Translations under genes and position numbers: made by a program
The notes under the pieces: model-generated
Seen by the model: the letters and a program-made list of their open reading frames with translations, nothing else
What the model was told of the DNA's origin: nothing
Databases searched by the model: none
Part shown: piece by piece, positions 47,081-59,917 of the stretch
Position numbering within the stretch: the stretch's first letter is position 1
Layout of the letters: each line of letters opens with the position of its first letter
NCBI RefSeq assembly: GCF_910592395.1
Contig: NC_088311.1
Span: forward strand, 4,034,501-4,094,500
Source of the DNA: Lineus longissimus
Lineage: Eukaryota; Nemertea; Pilidiophora; Heteronemertea; Lineidae
Length of the DNA stretch: 60,000 bases
Direction of reading: 5' to 3'

Positions 47081-50000
47081 TTCCGATTACTACCTTGCAT
47101 ACCAAAAGTGGTATTACAGGGAAATGTAGGCATCGTCCTAGTATAGTCTTGAATGGTTAGAAATTTGTTTAAAACATCTCAATGATGTTCAAATTACCTC
47201 TCTTGGTAAATTTCCCGAAAATAACCCACATGGTAGCATTAGAAAAGAATCAAATTCGATGAAACCTACAACAAGGATAAAATGTTCAGTGGTGAGCGGG
47301 TTACAGCTGCAGAAATGTTTCTCCATGGCGACCACTAAAGTCTTAAAATAGCTGTTGTTATAACTAATATCTGGGCCTCGGGTTTATTCCCAACTCGCAC
47401 TGGTTTTAAAAATTGACATTCTCTTAAGGGGACTGGCGGCTTAGCATTATATTTTCCCAATGACTCTTGAGAGCCTGTGAATACCATAGTATTAGGAGTA
47501 TCATGTGTAAACAACCAAGTGTGTTTAAAGTTGTCCTTTGGCTGTAATTACCATTGCAGCGAAATGGGGAATGCTTTTTTTGGTATACCCACTAATAAAC
47601 TAAAGTTGGATTTGTTTTGCTTTCAAAGAAATCATGACAACTCTTCCAACATGACTTTTCCTCCGCAAATTCAAAACCCCGAGGTGACGTCAATTAATCC
47701 CCAGTGGGTGTTTATGCCGTGATCAGTCGCCATCAATCTTGGATAATGAACTTGTCACGCCCGTAAAAAACACACTTATTTCCATAATAAATTAGCGAAA
47801 TAGTGACAAGCTCAGTTTTCGGCAATAAAATCGACACTTTTATGCAAAATGGTTTGCCTGAGTGAATGAGCTAAAAAGTATGGTTACTTTAGATGGTCCA
47901 GTCTTTGTATCTGCTTATACGACAACCAACCACTGTGAGTCATTATAGGAAAAGTTCATCTACTATTAATAACTATAAATTTTATAGCTCTGCAAAAATC
48001 ATCTCAAGCAGGCACAAGCATTACCAAGAATTCATAAATACTATATCTTCTTGGTATTTCCAAGTCAGTATGCATAACACTTGAGACGCTAACCGTTCTG
48101 TTCAAGGGCCATTTACACCAAAGTGAGCATACTTTAGTTATTCGTCCTTTTTCATATTCAAAGCACTTTCAATTTCCCGATAATCCACTGACTCTCACAA
48201 GAGGAAGTAGCTAGAATGTCCTTTTGGATATTTATTTTTGCCTCCTTTGATGTTATTGATTGGAGAATGGCATCATGCACAGCTATGTCAGGTGGTGGCT
48301 TTTATGGTTCAGGTAAATGACATCAATGACAGCGACAGCCATCTTGGACACGTTTCCGAGGTTAGCTGCTTCATCATGAACATTTTGGCAAACATTTTCA
48401 AGTGTGGCTTCACCTGTCACAAGTGCCTGAAATTGTTTTACATAGATTGGTCGTCAGTTGATCCACTGTTTTCCTTATTTTAGAACAGGCATGTTCCTAT
48501 GAAATAATGGTCTGCACCAAGAGTTGGTCATCACTTCGAGCTGCATAAAGCTTGATTTATTTCATCGCAGATTGCCTTTCGATAGAAATTGGTTACCTGC
48601 TGTTAGTTATGCATGTTGTTTTGTCTTTTGATAGCACAAACTCTGATATTGAAAAAGATATATCAAGTTGAATTACAGAATAATTGTTGCATACAAATGT
48701 ATTGAAACGATAATGAAATTGAACACTGCGTGCATAGCAAAAGCTACCGTCAATACGCCTGGTGTATAAATTAATGGTTAAGTGTTGTATTGTTTCGTTT
48801 GAGTGACGATGATTAAATCCAGCTGTATTTTATAATCGTGGGATGGTATACTTCGATATGAGATGAATTGAATTGAATGTTGATATCACATGTTGAAATA
48901 TATCATACAGTTTATTGCTCTATTGATTTGTTCAACTTGGCCTTGCTGCTGAAGTGAGCAGTAGTTGTTCTGCCTGTAGACCGTACGGGTGTTTCAATGG
49001 TGTTTATTGGGTGGCAACCACAATATTTCTGGTATATCTTATATATTCATTGGTTGCAAGGACAAAAGCAATGGCTCCCACTGTCACCGTTACTAATTAC
49101 CCCCACTCCCACCGTTAATCTTCCACGCACACAGTTCAGCCATTTCCTCTACAACACGATGCTATATACCCAACCACTGACAGAGTGTCTTCAGCTATAT
49201 CCTGTCGCGTTCCTATTCACCATCGACTACATCTTATTCTCATTTCCTGCACATCTATGCCATTTTGCCAACGTAGGCATCTCGAGCAACATGTCAGATA
49301 ATTACGACACTGAACAGAATCATCCTGCCACCTTTATGTTATGAAGAGGGTGCTTTCAATCTTGAGTTGGAGTTGACAAAATAAAAAAATTTACAGCTTG
49401 TGTCGGATTTCCAATTGAAGGAGTGCAGCCCCCGATTTGGGTTAAACTGCAATCATGCGTCATGTTGTTGTCATGGCTCCGTTGCAGGTTGCAGTGACTA
49501 AAATAGCTGCCACGTTTTCTTCTATTTGCCTGTTACTGATGTTAGAAGGACAACACATTGGATCCCTGGGCCTTTATTATCAGTCAAATCACGTTAGAAT
49601 TCCCAGATGAGTAACATAAAGTCAACACAGAATTGAAATTCTCATGTTTTGCAATTCTCACCAAATTATTCATTGACAGCATTTATTACTTCGTTATTTG
49701 CGTGATTAGGAACAACTAGCTAACATTCTCATTGCCAATGCCATACGATAGTTATATTCAGCACGATAATACTTAAGGCCTGCATGCAGCATGCCTTATA
49801 AATGAACCCTTTGGAATGATGAAGGGATCATACTTTAAGCAGTTTGAAAGACAATGTTTTTTTCTTTCCCTTTTTGGACATAATGGTTCAGAGCTGCCCC
49901 ATGCATTTACCAATAGGTCTCTTCATTCCACCATGACTGTGCTCCCGAGTTTCTTCCATCTATTCCCGACATTTGCTAGATTCCTCCTCGCTTCCCTACA

Positions 50001-53000
50001 CGTACGCAATATTCACTGTCTCCACACCATCTCCACCCGGACCACGCACTACCAAGACTGCTGGTGGCAGATACAACAAATTAGAGGTTCCATTCCCTTA
50101 GGAGGTCGCAACTCAATTGGCATGACATTCCGTAATAGAATCACACAACCCTGTTAAGAGTCTGGCTCTCGGAGCCTTCAGCGCCAGCAGCCAGAAGGAG
50201 GAGTGGTCCAGTGCCCGGGCCTTGTAGGAAATGACTAATTGGACTGATGATCCATTTCAATGTGACGTGACCAGATGACTGACATCATAATCCGGTTGGA
50301 AAAACCTGATGCATCAGCGTCTTGGAGACGTCTTTGGGATAATGATACGTCGATGATGGGGCTGATGATGGGATTATATGCAGCAACTTACATCGTGATG
50401 GTCTCGTCTCTTGGCTGGGTTGATGATGGCACATATGGGTCTTATCAGTGTAGTCTCTCCCACCATCATTAGTCCAATCTTTCGGTGGCTTTTTCTAAAT
50501 TATAGCATCGGCTAACAGTCAAAGCGTGAGGAGAAAAAGAAGTCACTGTCACAAGAGTGGCAGTACTTATTTCGCTGTCAGGTTTTTCTGTAATGGATTT
50601 CGGTAGCATAGTCTTAGTCAACGTATGGCATAAACAACGTTGCACTGTCTTGGTCTTGTGACTTGCCTCCAAACAGTTTTTTTCTCTCAAATGTTTCTTA
50701 TATCACAGTTTCTGCCATCATTAGTTAAGTGCAGTAGGGAACTGTCTTAATGATGGTTGTTTTTATGGGTATTTCAGAATCAACACAGACACTTCCTTCA
50801 GGACTTCACAGGGAGAGTATTCATTAAAGGAAAGCAATGCCTTCAGCTATTAGGCCTACTACTCCAGCCACCATAGGATCACATTTGATTGCGAAATATG
50901 TTCCTAAAACTGATGCTCTGAGTTGATGAAGTAGTGAAGCTTACCTTCAGCTAACTATCCACAAACGTAAATGGAATGTATATCACAATCAGTCCATGCA
51001 AAAGTGTAACCCACTATGACCAGCCTGGGAGCACCGATTTCTGCAAAATAAGAGAGGATCACGACTTCAATTTGCATATAACCATGTTCATGTATTAGTT
51101 AGTATGAAATCAAGTTGAAATTTTTGGAAAAGATAAAAACCGAAAAAAAATTGTTCAAGTCAGCTCAACAACCAGTCAGCTTTGATTTTGTTGCTTCAAG
51201 CTAGAAGTTGGAAAGCAAAGGACTCTCAGACGCGAGGCCATAGAACAGGACAGCATGGATGTGAGTTCCTCCACAGCAAAAGCACATCATAGTCACAGCC
51301 CGGAGGTGACTCTTATTCCTGGCATGAACTACGGTCCATACCATAACAGACAACTGCCAATACTGTTTCCCCAAGGTGCAAGAAGTCGCACTGCCATCCT
51401 CATTAAAATTTCAAAATATCTCCAGGGTGTGCAGTGTAAATTGAAAAGCTACAAAGACAGGAATTCGCATTTCATTAATTGACTCTGGGAGCGACGTCTC
51501 GTCTCAGCAGAGCTGCAACTGCCGACTTTCCAAATGATTAATACTGGGAGCCGGTGGAGAGGAAGATTCACCATTGAAAATCTAATGATTTCTTTGGCAA
51601 ATAGAGCAAATTTACTAAAATTTACATCAAAATGTGTACTAGTTCACCCTAAGTCACAAAGGGTGCAACCACTGAACTGTTCTCCCTTTCTGTATACCAG
51701 GGTATGCTTGTGACACCCTTGTCGACAGCGATAATCAAAGACAGACGACGGACACTGGGCTTCTGTACCGCCTAACTCACATTGAGAAGTGTCCTTTAAA
51801 CATAAAGGCACTTGACAGATATGCCGCATGGGATATGACGCTGATGCTTGACTCTTTTCTGTGGGTGTACTGCTTTTGGCAATCTTCACACGCGTACTTT
51901 TAGGTCGATTAAAGAGTCATTAAGGATGTACTGCAAATCCCCAGACGATTCAAGGCAATCGAATGGTTTAAACTAATCAAGCCAATGAAGCTGGAACCAG
52001 CTCCAGTTGACATTTCGAAATCAGATTAAGAAAGTCGATGAGGTTAACTGAAGAAAGCCAGATTCTCTTGAAGAGTTGATGTAGTGGAGGGAAGTTAATA
52101 GAGTAAGGCCACTTCTCGATTAAGAAGTTATATATAGGTTCATTATTTGAGTCCTGGCTGAGTCAATTACTTGGTTTCCCAACTGGTTGAGGTCCAAATA
52201 GCCTCAGCTAAAAATCACAGCCTCAATTTAGATGGTACTTCTCCAAGACGGATATTGGTCGGTATGAGGAAGTGTCCATAATTTTCATGGGTCCTCGTTC
52301 AGTTACACAACATAATTATAAGTCATGAGGTCTTGCATCTTGTGTCTAGTGAGTAACGTGCGAGTAACATGAAAGCGAATGATTTGAGGTCAAAACAAAC
52401 AAGTTGGGCTTTTCTGATTTTAATCAATCCAGACTTATTACTACTTAATTTGCTATTGTATTTATGCACCATCGCCGCTGCAAGAGCGCATTATAACGCC
52501 TGCAAGCTGTGACATATTTATTACGAACAAATCGATACCAACATCATTTAAGGCCACTAAGTTACATTTTTTTACATGTATGCTCTAGGAATACAGAGGA
52601 AAATTCATAACATTGATTCTGTATTAAAAATGATACAACAGCAATTTTAATTGCGCAAATTCAATGAGTCCATTGCACAGTTTTTTTTTACTATTCCGAC
52701 TATTGCAGCCACCTGTTTCATTACTTATTGTTAGTTGCAGCTGAGTTCGTCAATGGTAGGCCTATACCGGCATTTAGACGCGACCCAATGCACTGTTGAA
52801 CGAATTTCAGAAAATATTCTATTTTGACAAAATACTTAGTACATATAATGACACAAATCTTGTGTTGATAAAGCATGCCATCATGTCTGCTCTTCAGATT
52901 GATTGATTAATTGTAGAATACTGCCACTCAGGCACGTTACGGATATTGTCTAGTTGAAAATGTTGGAAAATGTTCTGGTGTGGAGGGTTTGTAAGCACAC

Positions 53001-54828
53001 AAGAGAAATGTTATGTTTTGCCATTCGTCCTTAAAAGAGGGCACACACACTCCGTCCACAAATGCAGATGAAGATCCATGGAAGGTGATCCAGGGACATG
53101 TATTTACTCTTATCAAGATGGTACAATCAACAATTTATTCATTGTTAGTTCAAACAAAGTAAATTATTTGACTGTGGCAGATGTTAGAAAATCCATAGAT
53201 TCACAAAGAAGTTTTTTAGGCCTTACACCCAATTGTCTTGACCGGAAGGCAAGTGTTGTACTGGAGAGTGCAGCGGAGGTGGAGTGGAAAGGGTGAGCAT
53301 CAGGACAAGGCCTTACCCATCAAGGATCAAATTCAGGCGAATGCTCTATTACAGATACCGTACCTCTTTCTTGGGTGTCACTGTGAAGACCTACAGGCCT
53401 ACACCCAAAACCGTGACAATTGCCATGGTGGAATACGCAATACTGCATATTGTATCAAGAATAGTAACGCGCCTTGAGTAAGACTAGGAGTGGTCAGTAG
53501 CAACCACTTCACGAAATGTCGCATCATTGTCATTCAACAAGGTCCTTACCGCAGACTGAGTTGTCCAAAACTGTGGTGGTTTAAAAATTCTACCACTTCA
53601 TTCTGGAACCCCAAACTATCCAGTTTTTAAAAACGTCTCATGCAGAGTTTTCCGTTTTCTTTCATCACAGAGTGAAAACCAAGAATCTCTCTTGATGAAC
53701 TATCGCGAGACCAGCCAGCTGATCAATACATTGCATGGTTCTTCTCGTGAAGCCATTGTACCGTTCACCTGTCATCAATACCCGACACGACAAATTCAAT
53801 TTGTTTCGACATCATGCTGATATGTTTTAGTTATTGGTTCGGATGAAATCATTTACGATATATGTTTTATCGTTGCTGTGCCCCTACCCCCATATACAAC
53901 TTCATCAGAGACCGTTCCTGAATATTCAAGAAATGGGAGATAATGCATACGATCATGTATGGTCTTTGAATACTATCAAAAGGGGAGAAGGCGAGTGTCT
54001 CGTTCATTCATTTCTGGTTACATTCAAAATGTCGGATTACATAAAAAGGGAAGTCAACAGGATGACTTATGCTGTCTGAATCACGCCGTTCTAAGGATTC
54101 ATTTGGCGGTTCCCGGTTTTGTAATTCAGGAGTTGGGGAAAGGCAGAGTAGTTTATATGACGAAAAGGCGTGAGCAAAATTTCTACTGGTAGAATTGCAT
54201 CGCAAACATTCTGATATGGCGCAAAAGAACACTTCGGTTTCTCCAGCGCAATAACGATTTCAGCCCAACGTCCAAAACCGAGTATTATTAAACAAATGGG
54301 CAATTAGTCTTGGTTGAATTATGTACGGGAATTGTAACAAAAAGAGGCATGGCTGGAAAAATGAACGAGCCGCAACGTCAGCATCATATTTCTTTCATGG
54401 AGCAATCAATTCCATGAACTAATAATTGGGTTGGCGTTGTTGGAACAGTGGGTTGCGCGAAAATGAATGAGACTGAGAATGTTGCCTCAGAGGTATTACA
54501 GGTGGACAGGAATTTCAATGTTTAAGATCTCATTTGGTTTCGTACATGGAGTGGAGGCCCTATATTTTTTTCCTGGTGTGGTTGAACCTTCTTCAAATTA
54601 TAACCAAATTCGTCGAAACAGTGGCCAACTAATCCAAGGCATTTTCTATTTAAAGCAGGCGCTGCATCCTTTCTGCCTCTTTAGATCTCAAGCTACAACA
54701 TTGTAGCTATGAAAAACCTGAACTGGCCGCTGTTGTCAGGACAAACCGATAAAACTCCACACTGGTATTGATTTGGTATCACTAGGTTAAGGCAAGAAGA
54801 ATAGTCTATAGAATAAAACAACAGGTGG
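47081..54828. other. Gene-poor stretch between the minisatellite and the phosphatase gene
   Basis: Only a weak Cys-rich exon candidate (51644-51917) was found. A perfect CRE palindrome TGACGTCA lies near 47684. Other open frames, such as 49816-50157 (113 codons, plus), show no motif. Confidence 0.5.
51644..51917 (-). CDS. Possible exon of a Cys-rich (VWC-like) extracellular protein
   Basis: A minus-strand open frame bounded by stops carries eight cysteines within about 57 residues, ending CHKHTLVYRKGEQF then SGCTLC. C-x15-C-x2-C with Y..G between resembles the start of a von Willebrand factor type C domain. A possible acceptor (aaaag) lies near its 5' side and a donor (gtgaac) near the stop. 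No neighbouring exon was found to complete the domain, so this could be chance or a relic. Confidence 0.25.
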
Positions 54829-54847
54829 TTTATTATGAATTTTTATT
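54829..54847 (-). terminator. Candidate polyadenylation signals for the phosphatase gene
   Basis: Two minus-strand AATAAA hexamers (54847-54842 and 54834-54829) lie about 1.2 kb downstream of the proposed last exon. With no coding sequence between, this is a plausible 3' UTR end, but AATAAA is common in AT-rich DNA. Confidence 0.3.
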
Positions 54848-56009
54848 TCAACTGGAGTTAATAACATGGTATGCAAAAACACTCATCCTGGCACTACTCA
54901 TTACTTTTAAAACAACGCAGAAGAACATAGGGAAGGACTGTACCACTCTCCAAATGACAAGTAATTCAGGGTAACTTATTTTTCTGTACTTCTATATATC
55001 ACTGTAAACTGCCAACTTAACGTGGGTGTTTCATTTTAGCGGATTTCTGAATAAGTGAGACTTGGGAAAATTTAAATTGCAAAAAAGTGAACATTCAATC
55101 TCGTAACATTATTTTTCTTCAGAAATTAACACATATAACAAAAATAAAAATCCGCAAAAGTGTTGCAGTTTACAATATCAATTTTGATATCACATTAGAA
55201 AAACAAAACAGGCAAATCAAACTGAAAGTGAACCTATATGTATTTCGCCCTCTTTTCGCACTGCTCATTTACCTGACACAGAAGAACTACATCCGTCGGA
55301 ATTGTAAAGATTTGAAATACTGGTGACAACACCTGGCATTTTCCACCCACAATATCCATGAAGAACTTTGACAATTGTTTCATTATTGATTCATTACTGT
55401 ATCAGGCAACATCCAGATATTGATGCCAGGAATGCTGCTGAGCATCAGAGGATATCCTGTAGACTGTTGGGAAAAGACAATGGAGCATGTGGGATTAGGA
55501 ACTTGTACTGAAAACTAAGCCAGGTTCAATCATGCCGTTCAAGCCTTCATGATGGTAACTAACTTCATGAGACACTACCAATATCAGTTCTTCAAGAGGC
55601 AACTTGTAATAAATAGCTCTCCTCTATACATATACACAAAGACAGGGTAGCCTAATTACAAACATAATATATATATGTACAGTGCATTCCTGATATTTTT
55701 AACTAGACCCAAGGCGGCCGCATCCAACAGGTGTAACAATAAGATCTAGACTTCAGGCGACACATTCTCTTAAGTCTTACCCCTGGTACATTCTCCTATC
55801 AAACAAACGACACAACTGATACAGTTGAAAACAGTAGCATACGAACCTGTTCAATGACCCCGATAATCCTCTAATCCACAAGATTAATTAACAAGGCGAG
55901 TATTCCTCTCAACGAATATTATTCACCAGGGGTTGGACAACATCCACAAACACAATGAATGAAATCGATACAACGTAGTGGAGCCCGTTGAAACCAGCAT
56001 CAATTGGTA

Positions 56010-56037
56010 CTATAGGTGTCTCTGATGTAGTGGAGCG
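56010..56037 (-). CDS. Probable last RPTP exon (short tail and stop)
   Basis: A good acceptor (ttatttttctgccag) precedes C at 56037, which completes AGC (Ser). The frame then gives APLHQRHL and TAG at 56012-56010. A short tail after D2 is usual for this family, but the exon is too small for protein homology to confirm. Confidence 0.4.
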
Positions 56038-59000
56038 CTGGCAGAAAAATAATTACATGTATCACAGCCCAACATTCGAGTACGGTACCATCACCGTCTA
56101 CCTTCTGCGATGCCTTCTCCTATTCAAACATTCGGCCGAACGGGAGGCGTAACCAGGATTTCTAGTGAGAGAAGCTGTCATTTTGCCTTTAGCCCGAGGG
56201 ATTGAGGGCACCTTTCCAAAAATAAATGAATTTTCCCTGTCAAATACAAAGATTTCTTTCTTGCCATGCTTTTGTCAAAGGCAAATTTTCGTTGGGTGAG
56301 AAAATGTTCTTCCAGTTCCACTCCCTGTTCCTTCAATGATGGGCGATGGGCTGATTTTGACCCTTGCTGTAATGTCTGTCTTGGAAAGACGTAACAAGTC
56401 CTTTACACAGAGAGTGATTCCGTAATGTTATCATATGCCTACTCTTCTATTATGAGGACGAAGTCACAAACAGAACATAGCCTACATAACCCTAATGCCG
56501 AAATTTGGCGCGAACCGTTGAAAATTAAACATTGTGCGCCTTTCTTACATTAAGTTCTACTATAAATACTTTAAATACCAATGCTATAATTTGACCAATA
56601 TTTCCTTCCATGCTATGGTTGTATAACGGTCATCTATCATTAATGGGTCAGTTTGAACACTAATTATCGATACTTTATCCAGTTGATAACACTACCTATA
56701 GTTGGTCTCCGACTATTGTGTTCTTTCAAAACTACCTAATTTAGAATTGATGATGGTTGTTTTCGAGAACAATATGGCAGAAGCAGGAGAGCAGGGCGTG
56801 CCTTTTCTCTCTTTTTTCATTAGTAATCCTGCAGGTGTATTCTTTATCAAATACCCCAAAATAACAAACGAGACGCACCTTCTTTCCTGAATATCGCTTA
56901 AAGCCTTGATGCAACACCTGTCAAAACTACCAAATCACCATGACAACGCCTAACCACATACGACTGTTAGCTATTTGTCATCTTTATGCTGGCATTCCAC
57001 ACAACAACGTTGGTTCCTCGCACGAGGCTTCGTTACATAAAGCGTTTGATTCAGTTTGAAGAACAAGTCTGCTCTAGGAAAAGCTGCAAACATGTAATGA
57101 TACAGGGATAATGTGCAGAAGATCTCCTCCCGGAATATAAACTTGAGGGTCGATAGGCAGAAAGATGGATTCCTGTGAACAACTTCCCCCCTTGGTCTGT
57201 CTGAGATCTTCTGCCGGTTATGTACAAAAGTATACTGCGACTTAGATCTTCCTTTGTCTTCTGTGATTCACCTGTAGTTTGCATATGTGTCGAATCCGTG
57301 GAGATATGCCACCATGACATCGTGAATAAACTGATATTGCTCCTGAAAAAGTAACGGATAATGTAGTATTATCTTCGTGCAAGCACGTCACTATTCTTCA
57401 CAGAAGTTCTTGTTGACTTGGCTTAAAGGCGTGATTGCTGCCTCGTTTTCAACCAAAGACAAGCTATGATTCCAAGACTGGTGGTTTCTCGAAGCAGAAG
57501 ACTTTGGAAGTGGGATACACATTCCGAGTTTTAGAAGCACCCTTTTATTTGTCAGCAGTGAAGAACTTTGCTTTGTTGCATGAGACTGACAGTGTAGCTT
57601 TTAACGCGTGCGTCACGTCGATCAAAGTCGAACGTGTCAGGCCCTATGGAACACTCTTACACAGTCTTGTCTCCACCTGAACCTCGAGATGAATAGGGCT
57701 GACTAAATGTTACCGAACAAACATGACGTAACGTACAAAATGCTGTAAAAACTGTGGCCTGTTGACCCTGATCAGCCGTGACAGCTCAAATATGTCCACT
57801 TCCTGTTCGATCTTAACCTTCTCCATCACACAATGCGTGGCACAGAAAACACCACTGTGCAGGGCACCGTCCCTGGAAATCGAAATGGGAAATTTATATC
57901 AAAAATGTTCTACCGAAAATCAGCCGTCTGTCATCTAGATTCAGGACATCGAGAGGCGGAGTATATTGAAAACAACTGGTGCCAGGGTGTATACTAGTAT
58001 TCTTGCTTGGTTACTGGAAATTGGACCCAATTACTGGGATACGAGTCAAAGCAAAATTAGTAAGTCGAGTACTTAAACATAGAATGTAACAAGTTGGGTG
58101 TGACTTACAGACAATTGACAAGAATGGGGCCTGCTCCCATCCGGTCCTGCCTCGCCATGACCGCCGACAACAGATTCACAACAGCCTGAGCATCTGAGGG
58201 GACATGGCTGTTCGTAGCCCATGGCATGAAGTGATACTGGCGGACCTCTTTCTTCATCGGTGGTTCTTTCTGGAAGGCAGATATCAACCTATTATTTAAA
58301 AGCTGAAAAAATGACAAGTCTGGTACATTTGGCCCAGTCCATGTCCAGTATACTAAAGGGGCTTTCGACATCGGGGATATGATTACTGTGAAACAGACAA
58401 GTGTTATATGTGGGTTATACACGGTATAAGGAGAATCGAAGCCAATCCTGCAGGCCAAGAGATGACACTGATTTCACCGAAAGCACAACCAGTGTCGATT
58501 GGCTTTAACTGATGGTACTTAAATAGTTGCAAGACTTTGATTCGAGCTGCTCGTGCGGGTATCAAGCAAAAGCTTTACCTGGTTTGTTGACTTGAGAGTA
58601 AGAGCAAAATCTCTGATTGTGAAATCAGTGTTGTTTTCATCGGTTGTTGTACATTTGATCTGCAGGGGTCCGAACTTAAGGTAATGTCCCGACGAAGGCC
58701 AGAATTGCTGAATGTGAAGGAAGATACAACTTCGATTATGTTCATGGACAAGAATGAAGAGATCTGTCACCGGTAGCTAAAAGTGTGTAATGTTCCTCAA
58801 GCTAGATATTTGTGTGTTATCAATCCATAATTATGCCAGCAGGCCAGCAAACCAATACCGAAACAGTCTTCTCAGGCAAAATAGAAGTAAAGGTTTTTGA
58901 GATTCTGAGAAGCCTACGGGTCTTTCACTTCACTAAAAAGCCATTACGGGTTTTCAACTGCCGAAAAACCTTTACTGTAACACCTTCAGCGCCGAACCAC

Positions 59001-59917
59001 GTAGATCTGCGTGGCCCAAATCCCCTCTCTTTGAGCTGGTTATCGGAGTCTAATGGACTTCATGAGAGAACTACGCCATCGCCATCTTCAGGGCAAGGTA
59101 GGAACTGAAAAGACTGTCATTTAAAGTTCTAAACTACGCCATCGCCATCTTCAGGGCAAGGTAGAAACTGAAAAGACCTGCCGTTCTTTTCAAGGTATTT
59201 TCAGTTCCTACCTTGCCCTGAAGATGGCGGTGGCGTAGTTCTTTCATGAAGTCCATGAGAATCCGATAACCAGCTCAAAGAGGGGGGATTTGGGCCACGT
59301 AGATCTACGTGGTTCGGCGCTGAAGGTGTTAAAGTGTGTATGAATAAATATTTAGCAACCCTGTAACTTTCTTAGTGATGTCAGACAGCAATATATGCTC
59401 TACTAAATGGTTATCTTACATGTTCTCCTTCCGGGAGCGGTTCCATTGTCACTATCGTTTCAACCTCATGGTCGTAGACCAGGCGCCAAAAGTCCACCAC
59501 TGTGCTCGGAAGAGGAAACTGTGTCGCGATGAACGTGTTCTTCTGAGCAAAACCCTGAAGTGAACATGGAAAACAGCAAAGTATCAGTATTATTATTACC
59601 GGCGTCGTAACCGTATTGGAGAGTTCTGGAGTCAACTTTAGGCTACTTTCCACCTATGTTGGATCTTTTAAATGCCCTGGCAGAGACAACTCATATTGTA
59701 ATACCTTCTAATATTTCTTGCAAAAAGCAGTCACCATCCTTAATTTGTAATCTAGGTTTTATTGCTGATCAAATCGAAGTATTTTGTAAATTCAGAATCA
59801 ATCGAGGAAAGAAATAATTTTTCTAGAAACAACCGCAACCTACGTCCACATGGACTGCATTGATGTAATTGTTTCTTCCTTCAATCGGCGACGAGAGACG
59901 GGCCCAGGACGAATTAT
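56010..59917 (-). CDS. Receptor-type protein tyrosine phosphatase, 3' part (D2 pseudophosphatase domain), partial
   Basis: Exons 59844-59917, 59420-59554, 58579-58707, 58109-58269, 57737-57872, 57272-57342 and probably 56010-56037 join with compatible phases. They give about 240 residues spanning nearly a whole PTP domain: NNYINA, ATQFPLPSTVVDFWRLV, QFWP, VRQYHFMPW, GPILVNCLDGALHSG, EQYQFIHD. The WPD loop reads WATNSHVP (Asp lost) and the P-loop C-X5-R reads CLDGALH (Arg replaced by His), so it should be catalytically dead, as expected for a D2 domain of a tandem-domain RPTP. D2 domains act in regulation, binding or redox sensing of the active D1. The ectodomain, membrane segment and D1 should lie beyond 60000. 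Confidence 0.92.
57272..57342 (-). CDS. RPTP exon (D2, Q-loop helix)
   Basis: 71 nt; acceptor ctttttcag, donor AG|gtgaat. Encodes EQYQFIHDVMVAYLHGF and DTYANY, matching the terminal QYxFIHD segment of PTP domains. It ends with two bases of a split codon. Confidence 0.92.
57737..57872 (-). CDS. RPTP exon (D2, P-loop remainder and C-terminal helices)
   Basis: 136 nt; acceptor gatttccag, donor TTT|gtacgt. Completes CTG (Leu), then encodes DGALHSGVFCA, EKVKIEQEVDIF and RPQFLQHF, matching PTP D2 domains (CLDGxxRSGxFCA, EVDVF, RP). The catalytic Arg position is His. Confidence 0.93.
58109..58269 (-). CDS. RPTP exon (D2, degenerate WPD loop to P-loop Cys)
   Basis: 161 nt; acceptor ctgccttccag, donor CT|gtaagt leaving a split Leu codon. 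Encodes KKEVRQYHFMPWATNSHVP and GPILVNCL. The Asp general acid of WPD is absent; the P-loop Cys is kept. Confidence 0.93.
58579..58707 (-). CDS. RPTP exon (D2, QYWP region)
   Basis: 129 nt, 43 codons, phase 0; acceptor ttcacattcag, donor CAG|gtaaag. Encodes QFWPSSGHYLKFGPLQIKC and TIRDFALTL, matching the QYWP...G...V...TIR.F.L segment of PTP domains. Confidence 0.92.
58978..59331. mobile_element. 354-bp foldback / MITE-like element in an RPTP intron
   Basis: Arms of about 138 bp (58978-59115 and 59194-59331) are inverted copies with few mismatches, starting TAACACCTTCAGCGCCGAAC. The outer TA on both sides fits a TA target site, as for Tc1/mariner-type MITEs. Each arm contains CCACGTAGATCTRCGTGG, a palindrome that is perfect in the right arm (59295-59312). 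A third copy of the inner arm sequence (CTACGCCATCGCCATCTTCA onward) fills the centre (about 59133-59178). Confidence 0.88.
59420..59554 (-). CDS. RPTP exon (D2, IATQ-PL and FWRLV)
   Basis: 135 nt, 45 codons, phase 0 both ends; acceptor cacttcag, donor CAT|gtaaga. Encodes GFAQKNTFIATQFPLPSTV, then VDFWRLVYDHEVETIV, matching the conserved PTP signature (YIATQGPLxxTxxDFWRMV). The usual Gly after IATQ is Phe here. Confidence 0.93.
59844..59917 (-). CDS. RPTP exon (D2, NYINA motif)
   Basis: Acceptor cgattttag before 59917; donor GAC|gtaggt at 59844/59843. Starts with two bases of a split codon. Encodes NSSWARLSSPIEGRNNYINA then VHVD; the last part matches the PTP motif (D/N)YINAS(Y/F)(I/V)D. Confidence 0.88.

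Noticed and set aside
49816-50157. 113-codon frame preceded by a TATAAA and a palindrome
   Set aside because: The TATAAA lies only about 20 bp from the ATG and the protein has no motif; probably chance.
51840-51917. C2H2 zinc-finger-like reading (YACEDCQK) in another frame of the Cys-rich candidate
   Set aside because: His spacing does not fit C2H2 and the frame ends soon after.
57435-57680. 81-codon plus-strand frame inside an RPTP intron
   Set aside because: It lies opposite a clearly spliced gene and shows no motif or ATG start.
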